From contig CALJGH010000192.1 of the NCBI GenBank assembly GCA_938073925.1, forward strand, positions 1 to 5,066: a DNA stretch of 5,066 bases. The letters are read 5' to 3'. The DNA comes from an uncultured Nitrospinaceae bacterium (lineage in GTDB: Bacteria; Nitrospinota; Nitrospinia; Nitrospinales; VA-1). The notes beneath the pieces are model-generated. The model worked only from the letters and a program-made list of their open reading frames with translations. It made no database searches and was not told the origin of the DNA. Made by a program: the position numbers and the translations under genes. This document shows positions 1-5,066 of the stretch, one piece after another. The stretch's first letter is position 1. Every line of letters starts with the position of its first letter.

Positions 1-141
1 CCGACAATTTAAAAAATATAAATAGAGTCTATGCGGAAACCATTTATTCGGAATGCTTGCCGGGGTTCGACAAAGAACAATATGGCGAGGTCGTTCGTTT
101 TCGTAAAATACTCTAACCAAAAAATAGTAAAGATAGATAAA

Positions 142-159
142 AATGGAATTTATTCCATT
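142..159 (-). terminator. weak hairpin, possible terminator of the radical SAM gene
   Basis: A perfect 8-base inverted repeat (AATGGAAT, two-base loop, ATTCCATT) lies 36 bases past the stop codon of the radical SAM gene. Read on the minus strand it runs into a short T tract (five Ts counting the end of the stem) and an AT-rich stretch. The two-base loop would in practice open to four bases, leaving a 7-bp, AT-rich stem, so it would be a weak intrinsic terminator at best. Position and T tract are seen directly; the terminator function is inferred. Confidence 0.35.
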
Positions 160-195
160 GAAGTAAGAATGGAAATAGTCAATAACTTTTTATGG

Positions 196-1260
196 TTATT
201 TGAAATTGTAGGCGAAGCAACCGCTGGAGCAGGTGACCATATAATGCGGGCAACTTTTACAAGGCTCGTTGGGCGAGGCTTCGAAAGCGTGGCTCAAGAA
301 CTTAGTATGCATTTTTTTGATCGATAGTTCGTTGACCTGCTTGAAGTCTTGAATGTTCCCTAATTTTTTGTCGTGGAAAGGGAAGCAGTTGAAACAGTCG
401 CCCTTAGGGTCAATGTCCATCGGGCTATCATCGGCACAACCAAAGTAAACATCTTTGTTTTTCCACTCGGTGATGTCAGGTACAGACTGACTTCCATGAT
501 AAATGAACCGCTCAACGAGAGGATATTCTTCTTCCTTTATATCGTCCATCAAACAGGGCGGAAACGAACAGTCGAAACGAAAACGCAATTGTGGAAAATC
601 TTTAAGCAGGTCTAACATCATACGACCCATTTTAGGATAGTCTTTAATTGGTAACGTGATGTGCCCTTCTTCCCCCACTATCGGGAAAGCCGGACTGACA
701 CGAACCTTGTAGGTCTGCCCAGGTGGCAATCCCAGTCCCTGATATATTTCATCTATCTCCCAAATTTGAGTAGCAAGGTCCTGCTTGATGGAATAAAGGT
801 TTAGGCTGAACATCAGCCCGTATCCATTTTTACCTAGAATGGCTTCAGCCACTTCTTTACAGCGCGCATGATTTTTTTCGGATATGTTTTCCATGGTTTG
901 CCAGTTGAGCAGGACGGAAAACTGTATCTGCCGTTCAATACTGCCTCCACGTCCGACTAGATCTAAAAGCAGATCGAGAGCCTGATCCGACATCAATCCA
1001 TTGGTAAACACGCCAAGAAATGTGAAGGGCTGCATATTATCCAAAGTTTTGGAAAGCATATCATTGAAGCGCGGATGCAAGGTAGGTTCACCACCCATAA
1101 AATTTATGAGGGAAGCGGTCTTGATCCGCGGTAACAGTTCATTTTGAAAAAAATCAAAATCCATCGATTTATCAGGAGTTTTGACGTTTTCTTCCATGTA
1201 CTCATCGGCAAAGCAGTAATTGCATTTTAAATTACAATAGCTATTCAAGATGATGTTCAA
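196..1260 (-). CDS. radical SAM protein with SPASM-like C-terminal cysteine domain
   Basis: This 354-residue protein is a radical SAM enzyme, which binds a [4Fe-4S] cluster and uses S-adenosylmethionine to generate a 5'-deoxyadenosyl radical; it is presumably cytoplasmic. The cluster motif CX3CX2C is at C9, C13 and C16 (CNLKCNYC), and the SAM-binding GGEP motif is at residues 56-59, inside MGGEPTLHP. The C-terminus is SPASM-like: C275-X11-G-X4-C292, with an extra C289, then C334-X2-C337-X6-C344-X3-C348. The protein ends six residues later, so the usual last SPASM cysteine is missing. C231 and C236 in DCSFPPC form another possible ligand pair. The start is TTG: the next Met (M22) is past the cluster cysteines, an in-frame stop lies just upstream, and AAAAGG sits 8 bases before the TTG. 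It lies downstream of the TPR gene on the same strand. SPASM relatives modify peptides or proteins or mature enzymes; the substrate here is unknown. Radical SAM assignment is firm, function is not. Confidence 0.93.
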   Translation of the reverse strand: MNIILNSYCNLKCNYCFADEYMEENVKTPDKSMDFDFFQNELLPRIKTASLINFMGGEPTLHPRFNDMLSKTLDNMQPFTFLGVFTNGLMSDQALDLLLDLVGRGGSIERQIQFSVLLNWQTMENISEKNHARCKEVAEAILGKNGYGLMFSLNLYSIKQDLATQIWEIDEIYQGLGLPPGQTYKVRVSPAFPIVGEEGHITLPIKDYPKMGRMMLDLLKDFPQLRFRFDCSFPPCLMDDIKEEEYPLVERFIYHGSQSVPDITEWKNKDVYFGCADDSPMDIDPKGDCFNCFPFHDKKLGNIQDFKQVNELSIKKMHTKFLSHAFEASPNEPCKSCPHYMVTCSSGCFAYNFK

Positions 1261-1268
1261 CGTTTTGG

Positions 1269-1274
1269 CCTTTT
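1269..1274 (-). promoter_or_regulatory. ribosome binding site fixing the TTG start of the radical SAM gene
   Basis: On the minus strand AAAAGG lies 8 bases before the TTG at 1260, a normal Shine-Dalgarno spacing. An in-frame TAA is at 1273-1275, so no longer start is possible, and the next in-frame ATG would cut off the CX3CX2C motif. This supports the TTG start. Confidence 0.6.
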
Positions 1275-1371
1275 AAATATTCTCGATGTCAAATCACGCA
1301 CACACAAGAGCCTATGCCCTATATCAACCCTTTGGGGACCCTGTGTCTCGCTTCTTTTTGCTTTTCTCCCT

Positions 1372-1402
1372 ATTATATGGGAATAACCCGGCAAATTCCC
1401 AA
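1372..1402 (-). promoter_or_regulatory. candidate promoter of the radical SAM gene
   Basis: The minus strand carries a perfect TATAAT (1372-1377). The best upstream partner is TTGGGA (1397-1402), four of six matches to TTGACA but with a long 19-base spacer. Transcription would begin near 1365 and leave an untranslated leader of about 105 bases before the TTG at 1260. The -10 match is seen directly; activity is inferred, and the poor -35 suggests an activator or weak use. The gene may equally be read from the TPR gene upstream. Confidence 0.35.
1378..1401. repeat. 7-bp inverted repeat next to TATAAT (operator or hairpin)
   Basis: TGGGAAT (1378-1384) and ATTCCCA (1395-1401) are perfect inverted arms separated by ten bases. 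The repeat begins 8 bases after the TPR stop codon on the minus strand and its inner edge touches the TATAAT of the candidate promoter. As RNA it would form a 7-bp stem with a ten-base loop, but it is followed by TATAATAGGG rather than a U tract, so it is not a typical intrinsic terminator. A dyad operator for a dimeric regulator, overlapping the spacer of the promoter, is an equally good reading. Confidence 0.45.
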
Positions 1403-1409
1403 TAAATCA

Positions 1410-2234
1410 CTATTTCCGCTTTCTTTCAGGCACGGGAGAGCTGTGATAGATGAGCCCGTCATCAGGGATATCTTGAGACTGTCCGCGCCGGAGTTTATTG
1501 AGTACTGCGTTTATATGCTCGTAGCCCATCTGGTTTTCAAGTGCGGCAAAGGTTTCTCGAGACTCGGTAAATTGCACAATCGCTTCAGGAATGTTTTTTG
1601 TTTTCCAGAAATAATGACCCAGGTTTTCCAGAAGCAATGCTTTGGTAAGATGCGGCGGATCATTTTTTATCAATGCCAATCCTTTCTTATACCAAACCCC
1701 AGCGGGCGAAAAATCTCCTCTCTCCATATAAAGATCCCCCGCCAGATTCATGGCGCGTGCTTCCCCAAGCGAGTCCTGATTTTTTCTATGATTTTCCATA
1801 GCCAGTTTGTAATGAGCTTCTGCTTCTTTGAGGTTCCTGCGGAATTTAAAAAGATCGCCGATAGACTCAAATATTTTTGCCGCTGTTTTTAGTTTCCCCT
1901 CTCTTTCATAAATCACTATGGCTTTTTTATAGTTATTGATAGCTTGATCAAATTCGTGATAGAAAAAGTTTTCAGACGCTTGCTGTATAAATCTCCCGGC
2001 TTCGTCTTTTGCATCAATTGGAGGAGTAATGGCTTCTTCCTTTTTAGAGGGTCGGGGTAAAAGCCAGATAGACATTCCCATTGCAAGAACCAGAGTAAAA
2101 ACAAAAAAATATTTGAGTATCGGTTTAAAAAAAGAATTCACAATTTTATCGTCCAATAGAAACCATAGAAAAATCGCTTGATTCAGTATGCCCAGAAATA
2201 AAGCTCGTAAAAGATTTATTTTACCTATTGGCAC
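1410..2234 (-). CDS. membrane-anchored tetratricopeptide repeat (TPR) protein
   Basis: This 274-residue protein has a hydrophobic N-terminal part followed by about four TPR units: roughly residues 82-115, 117-150 (with GDLFKFRRNLKEAEAHYKLA), 157-190 (AGDLYMERGDFSPAGVWYKK) and 197-230 (LGHYFWKTKNIPEAIVQF). The spacing and the G/Y/A/A pattern are typical. TPR arrays are protein-binding scaffolds with no activity of their own. The C-terminal tail is polar and ends in basic residues (PERKRK). The longest frame starts at GTG 2234 and has two hydrophobic stretches (about 8-27 and 42-59), but no Shine-Dalgarno is visible there. A GTG at 2141 (residue 32) has GGA ten bases upstream and would leave a single anchor with the TPR domain in the periplasm; I favour it slightly. 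The gene is divergent from the exporter and upstream of the radical SAM gene, with a 149-base gap to it. Its partner is unknown. Confidence 0.85.
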   Translation of the reverse strand: MPIGKINLLRALFLGILNQAIFLWFLLDDKIVNSFFKPILKYFFVFTLVLAMGMSIWLLPRPSKKEEAITPPIDAKDEAGRFIQQASENFFYHEFDQAINNYKKAIVIYEREGKLKTAAKIFESIGDLFKFRRNLKEAEAHYKLAMENHRKNQDSLGEARAMNLAGDLYMERGDFSPAGVWYKKGLALIKNDPPHLTKALLLENLGHYFWKTKNIPEAIVQFTESRETFAALENQMGYEHINAVLNKLRRGQSQDIPDDGLIYHSSPVPERKRK

Positions 2235-2256
2235 AATCTACAGTTAAGTATAAAAT
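2228..2256 (+). promoter_or_regulatory. candidate sigma70-type promoter of the RND exporter gene
   Basis: TTGGCA (2228-2233), five of six matches to TTGACA, is followed after exactly 17 bases by TAAAAT (2251-2256), five of six matches to TATAAT. Transcription would start near 2263 and leave a leader of about 60 bases before the TTG start at 2323. The -35 element overlaps the first codons of the TPR frame if that gene starts at 2234, which mildly favours the later TPR start. Seen: hexamers and spacing. Inferred: promoter activity. Confidence 0.5.
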
Positions 2257-2259
2257 AAT

Positions 2260-2273
2260 ACCCGCCTACCCGC
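2260..2273 (+). repeat. short direct repeat ACCCGC at the predicted exporter transcription start
   Basis: ACCCGC occurs at 2260-2265 and again at 2268-2273, separated by CT, in an otherwise AT-rich divergent gap. It overlaps the start point predicted from the -35/-10 pair. It could be a regulator site covering the initial transcribed region, or chance; only the repeat itself is seen. Confidence 0.3.
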
Positions 2274-2312
2274 ACGGAATTTTGAGCGGACAAAACACCT
2301 CAAACCAATATC

Positions 2313-2315
2313 GGA
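2313..2315 (+). promoter_or_regulatory. ribosome binding site supporting the TTG start of the exporter
   Basis: GGA lies 7 bases before the TTG at 2323. The core is short, but the spacing is normal and there is no nearby ATG or GTG alternative that keeps the first membrane helix: the first ATG codons in frame encode M81 and M82. Confidence 0.45.
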
Positions 2316-2322
2316 CGAATCC

Positions 2323-4821
2323 TTGAAAAAAAATTTATCGGACATCTACTTCAAATGGGTTATTGAAAAACCTGTCTGGGCACTGGTTTTTGTTGCTCTG
2401 GTGGTTGCCGGGTTTTCCTATCACATCCCCAAGTTCAAGCTGGATGCGTCTGCAGAATCTCTGGTTCTGGAAAATGACAACGCCCTCGAATATTATCGAA
2501 AAATAAGCAAGGTTTATGGGTCTGATGATTTTCTGGTCATCACCTATTCGCCGAAAAAAGACATGATGTCCGATGAGGTGCTTGCAGATCTGAAGGCCCT
2601 CAGCGATGAATTATCGAAACTTAATCGTATTTATTCTATAGACAATATATTAAATGTCCCTTTGCTTAACAGCCCCAGGGTAGAGATTGGCAAGTTAGCG
2701 ACCGATATCCGTACCTTGGAGACACCAGGGGTTGATCGGGAGCTGGCGCGAAAAGAGTTTCTTGAAAGCCCGATTTATAAAAGCCTATTGATGAGTCCGG
2801 ATGGAAAAACTACCATCATCCGCGTTAATTTTAAACGAGATCAAAGATATTTCGAACTCCTTTATCAGAGGAATGATCTCAGAGAAAAAATAAACAGTGC
2901 TGATTTTACTGCGAATGATGATGCCATGTTTTTAAAGGCGCAAAAAGAATTCCGCGCTTATCACGCCAGCGTTCTTGATAAGGAAGATCATCTCATCCAA
3001 GCCGTTCGAGATATTATGGATAAGCATCGTGCCAATGCTGAAATGTTTTTGGGCGGTGTGCCCATGATCACTACAGATATGATTGGTTTCATCGAACACG
3101 ATCTGGAAACGTTTGGGCTAGGTGTCATCGCTTTTCTCATTCTGATGCTCAGCCTGTTTTTTAAGAAAATGCGCTGGGTGGTGCTGCCGGTGGGTTCCTG
3201 TCTCATCACAGTCGTCGTTATGATTGGGTTTCTTGGATTGATGGATTGGCGGGTGACAGTTATTTCTTCTAACTTCATTTCTATATTGCTCATCATCACC
3301 ATGTCGCTGATCATCCACCTTATCGTGAGGTATCAGGATTTAAACGATGGCAACCCTGGGCAAAATCAAAAACAACTCGTAAAACAAACGATGAGCTTTA
3401 TGGCCCAGCCTTGTTTTTATACTTCCATCACAACTGTTGTCGCTTTTTGCTCTCTTTTAGTCAGCGGTATTCGCCCAGTCATTGATTTTGGTTGGATAAT
3501 GACTCTGGGAATTTCCCTGTCCTTCATCCTGAATTTTATATTTTTCCCAGCAGCACTTGTGTTTTTAAGTCCCGAAGCACCAGGTTTAGGGAAAGACAGT
3601 TCCCAGAGTTTCACCTTGTCTATTGCGGCATTTACGAATCGCCATCATAAAATGATTCTTTTTGGGGCCGTATTGCTGGCCGTGGTCAGTGCAATAGGTA
3701 TTTCAAAACTGGAAGTAGAGAATCGGTTTATCGATCATTTTAAAAGCAATACTGAAATTTACAAGGGAATGGAAATCATCGATCGGCAGTTGGGCGGCAC
3801 CACTCCCTTGAATATCGTGATGAATCCGGACCAAAAGTACTTTGATTACCTTAAAGAAGCCGAACAAAGCAAAGATGAGGAAGCCTTTGACGACCCTTTT
3901 GCAGATGAAGGAGATACGGCTGAAATAAATTATTGGTTCAATTCCAATATGCTTGATCGCGTTGAAAAAATTCACGATTATTTGGAAAGCCTGCCGGAAG
4001 TTGGGAAGGTGCAATCCATTTCAACATTGATCAAGGTTTTTACACAACTGGACAAGGGTAGAAAACCCGATGACTATGATCTGGTTCTTATTCGAAAACT
4101 CATGCCGGAAAATGTCAAAGACTCTTTGGTGAATCCCTATTTGTCGAAAGATGCCAACCAGATTCATATCAACATGAGGTTGATCGAATCAAACCCCAAC
4201 TTGCGCCGTTCTGACCTTATCGAAAAAATTCGGCACCATTTGGTAGAAGAGTTAAAATTTGCCCCGGAAACCATCCAGTTTACCGGGATGGTTGTGTTGT
4301 ACAACAATATGTTGCAGAGTCTTTACCGATCACAAATTCTTACTATCGGTGTGGTCTTTTTCGCTATCATGTTTATGTTCATGATTTTGTTCAAAAGTTT
4401 TTCCCTTGCGCTGATAGGGATCGTCCCTAATCTTCTGGCGGCAGGAACTGTGCTGAGCCTTATGGGCTGGTTGGGGATTCCACTCGACATGATGACCATA
4501 ACCATTGCGGCTATTACCGTAGGAATAGCGGTGGACGATACAATTCACTATATCCATCGCTTTCAAACAGAATTTAAAGTGGATCAAAACTATCTGGCGA
4601 CGATGGACCGCTGCCATGGAAGCATCGGCAAAGCCATGTACTATACTTCTGTGACTATCACTCTGGGTTTTTCGATTCTCGCACTTTCCGAATTCATGCC
4701 CACTATCTATTTCGGATTGTTGACAGGGGCAGCAATGATAATCGCCTTGCTAGGAGCCCTCACTCTGCTTCCTCTCCTGATAGTCGTCTTCCGCCCTCTA
4801 CCGAGAGCCACGCCCGAGTAG
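2323..4821 (+). CDS. RND-superfamily (MMPL/SSD-type) predicted exporter
   Basis: This 832-residue inner-membrane protein has the duplicated RND layout: one helix (about 17-33), a large extracytoplasmic loop (34-260), helices 2-6 (264-280, 285-307, 313-336, 362-383, 388-415), helix 7 (443-461), a second loop (462-668), then helices 8-12 to residue 823. It resembles the COG1033 predicted exporters, related to MmpL and hopanoid transporters, more than AcrB, whose length is about 1050. Proton-relay candidates D738 and D739 sit in helix 10 (GIAVDDTIHYIHRF); the equivalent helix 4 (ITMSLIIHLIVRY) has no acid. Loop 1 opens with LDASAESLV and loop 2 with ENRFIDHFKSNTEIYKGM, both usual for the family. 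An Asp/Glu-rich stretch spans residues 511-533. Such proteins move lipids, hydrophobic molecules or other substrates by proton motive force; the cargo here is unknown. No adaptor or outer-membrane partner is in the window. The gene is complete, starts at TTG, and is divergent from the TPR gene. Confidence 0.92.
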   Translation: MKKNLSDIYFKWVIEKPVWALVFVALVVAGFSYHIPKFKLDASAESLVLENDNALEYYRKISKVYGSDDFLVITYSPKKDMMSDEVLADLKALSDELSKLNRIYSIDNILNVPLLNSPRVEIGKLATDIRTLETPGVDRELARKEFLESPIYKSLLMSPDGKTTIIRVNFKRDQRYFELLYQRNDLREKINSADFTANDDAMFLKAQKEFRAYHASVLDKEDHLIQAVRDIMDKHRANAEMFLGGVPMITTDMIGFIEHDLETFGLGVIAFLILMLSLFFKKMRWVVLPVGSCLITVVVMIGFLGLMDWRVTVISSNFISILLIITMSLIIHLIVRYQDLNDGNPGQNQKQLVKQTMSFMAQPCFYTSITTVVAFCSLLVSGIRPVIDFGWIMTLGISLSFILNFIFFPAALVFLSPEAPGLGKDSSQSFTLSIAAFTNRHHKMILFGAVLLAVVSAIGISKLEVENRFIDHFKSNTEIYKGMEIIDRQLGGTTPLNIVMNPDQKYFDYLKEAEQSKDEEAFDDPFADEGDTAEINYWFNSNMLDRVEKIHDYLESLPEVGKVQSISTLIKVFTQLDKGRKPDDYDLVLIRKLMPENVKDSLVNPYLSKDANQIHINMRLIESNPNLRRSDLIEKIRHHLVEELKFAPETIQFTGMVVLYNNMLQSLYRSQILTIGVVFFAIMFMFMILFKSFSLALIGIVPNLLAAGTVLSLMGWLGIPLDMMTITIAAITVGIAVDDTIHYIHRFQTEFKVDQNYLATMDRCHGSIGKAMYYTSVTITLGFSILALSEFMPTIYFGLLTGAAMIIALLGALTLLPLLIVVFRPLPRATPE

Positions 4822-4871
4822 AATAGGGGCCTATAAAGCTAAATGGAAGGTACTGCAGTAAAGGAATGGAG
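4822..4871. other. convergent intergenic gap with two short palindromes
   Basis: Fifty bases separate the stop of the exporter from the stop of the kinase on the other strand. They contain ATAGG-GG-CCTAT (4823-4834), whose two-base loop is too tight for a good hairpin, and the perfect 10-base palindrome TACTGCAGTA (4851-4860). Neither is followed by a T tract on either strand, so I see no convincing terminator for either gene. Confidence 0.3.
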
Positions 4872-5066
4872 CTATTGCTTTTGATGGCTGGTCACTTGCC
4901 CGCGGGAAACAAATTGGAATGGCAATACTTTGCCGCCTTGGAGATCTAATTCATCGACGATAAGTTGTTTTTTACCAGGTGGGACGATGTAGGCCACGCA
5001 ACCTCCGCCGCCTGCACCACAGACCTTTGCTGCCAGCGCCCCCTTTTTCAGTGCGCTGAGAATCAG
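4872..5066 (-). CDS. GHMP-family sugar kinase, C-terminal part (cut by the window edge)
   Basis: The minus strand is open from the right edge to TAG at 4872-4874, giving the last 64 residues of a protein whose start lies outside. Fragment residues 14-33 read KVCGAGGGGCVAYIVPPGKK, the conserved glycine-rich C-terminal motif of GHMP kinases (galactokinase, homoserine, mevalonate and phosphomevalonate kinase superfamily). The following segment and the ending LPFQFVSRGQV resemble COG2605 kinases such as D-glycero-D-manno-heptose 7-phosphate kinase (HddA), which phosphorylates an anomeric hydroxyl on the way to GDP-heptose. That specific activity is only inferred; the ATP-binding and substrate regions are not in the window. 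It is cytoplasmic and convergent with the exporter, so probably in a separate transcription unit. GHMP membership is well supported, the substrate is not. Confidence 0.82.
   Translation of the reverse strand: MILSALKKGALAAKVCGAGGGGCVAYIVPPGKKQLIVDELDLQGGKVLPFQFVSRGQVTSHQKQ

Noticed and set aside
60..75. GGGGTTCGAC resembling a tRNA T-arm
   Set aside because: There is no complementary CCCC arm after the loop and no acceptor, D-arm or anticodon stem around it.
181..200. AATAAC / GTTATT inverted repeat across the radical SAM stop codon
   Set aside because: Only six AT-rich base pairs with an eight-base loop and no T tract; likely chance in AT-rich sequence.
31..327. 98-residue open frame on the plus strand
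   Set aside because: It overlaps the 3' end of the radical SAM gene on the opposite strand, has no Shine-Dalgarno, and its translation shows no family pattern.
373..615. 80-residue open frame on the plus strand
   Set aside because: It is fully antisense to the radical SAM coding region, whose motifs establish the real strand and frame.
1286..1291. Perfect TTGACA on the minus strand upstream of the radical SAM gene
   Set aside because: No -10-like hexamer occurs 16-18 bases downstream; that region is the ribosome binding site and start codon.
1314..1892. 192-residue open frame on the plus strand
   Set aside because: It lies mostly antisense to the TPR gene, is rich in Phe, Cys and Arg as expected from a shadow frame, has no recognisable domain, and no ribosome binding site was seen.
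2988..4617. Several minus-strand open frames of 60-108 residues
   Set aside because: All lie inside the exporter gene on the opposite strand; the exporter's continuous helices and conserved RND motifs leave no doubt which frame is coding.
1..5066. CRISPR arrays, insertion sequences, attachment sites, rRNA or tRNA genes
   Set aside because: I saw no regularly spaced repeats, transposase-like proteins, terminal inverted repeats or structural RNA patterns in reading the window.

Overview
The window looks like chromosomal DNA from a Gram-negative bacterium. It has moderately low GC, short intergenic gaps, non-ATG start codons, a 12-helix RND-superfamily exporter and a GHMP sugar-kinase tail. A deltaproteobacterial or Nitrospinota-like lineage would fit the protein style, but that is a guess from general impression; no rRNA or other marker is present.

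Layout from left to right. Positions 1-195 hold no convincing gene: there is a weak hairpin that could end transcription of the next gene, and an unassigned open frame running off the left edge. Positions 196-1260 (minus) encode a radical SAM enzyme with a SPASM-like cysteine-rich tail. A 149-base gap (1261-1409) carries an inverted repeat abutting a perfect TATAAT, probably the promoter region of the radical SAM gene. Positions 1410-2234 (minus; the true start may be 2141) encode a membrane-anchored TPR protein. The 88-base divergent gap (2235-2322) leads to a TTG-started RND/MMPL-like exporter at 2323-4821 (plus), with a good sigma70-type promoter candidate just upstream. After a 50-base convergent gap, 4872-5066 (minus) is the C-terminal end of a GHMP-family kinase whose start lies beyond the right edge.

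How they may work together: the TPR and radical SAM genes are codirectional and could share a transcript, while the exporter is divergent from them. A radical SAM/SPASM maturase next to a TPR scaffold and an RND exporter suggests, as inference only, a small modification-and-export module. No precursor peptide could be supported. The kinase faces the other way and is probably unrelated, belonging to sugar-nucleotide or envelope metabolism.

Nothing here is a mobile element, CRISPR array, tRNA or rRNA. The points most worth a second look are the radical SAM enzyme with its truncated SPASM pattern, the operator-like repeat in front of it, the TPR start choice that changes predicted topology, and the uneven distribution of acidic residues in the exporter's two halves.
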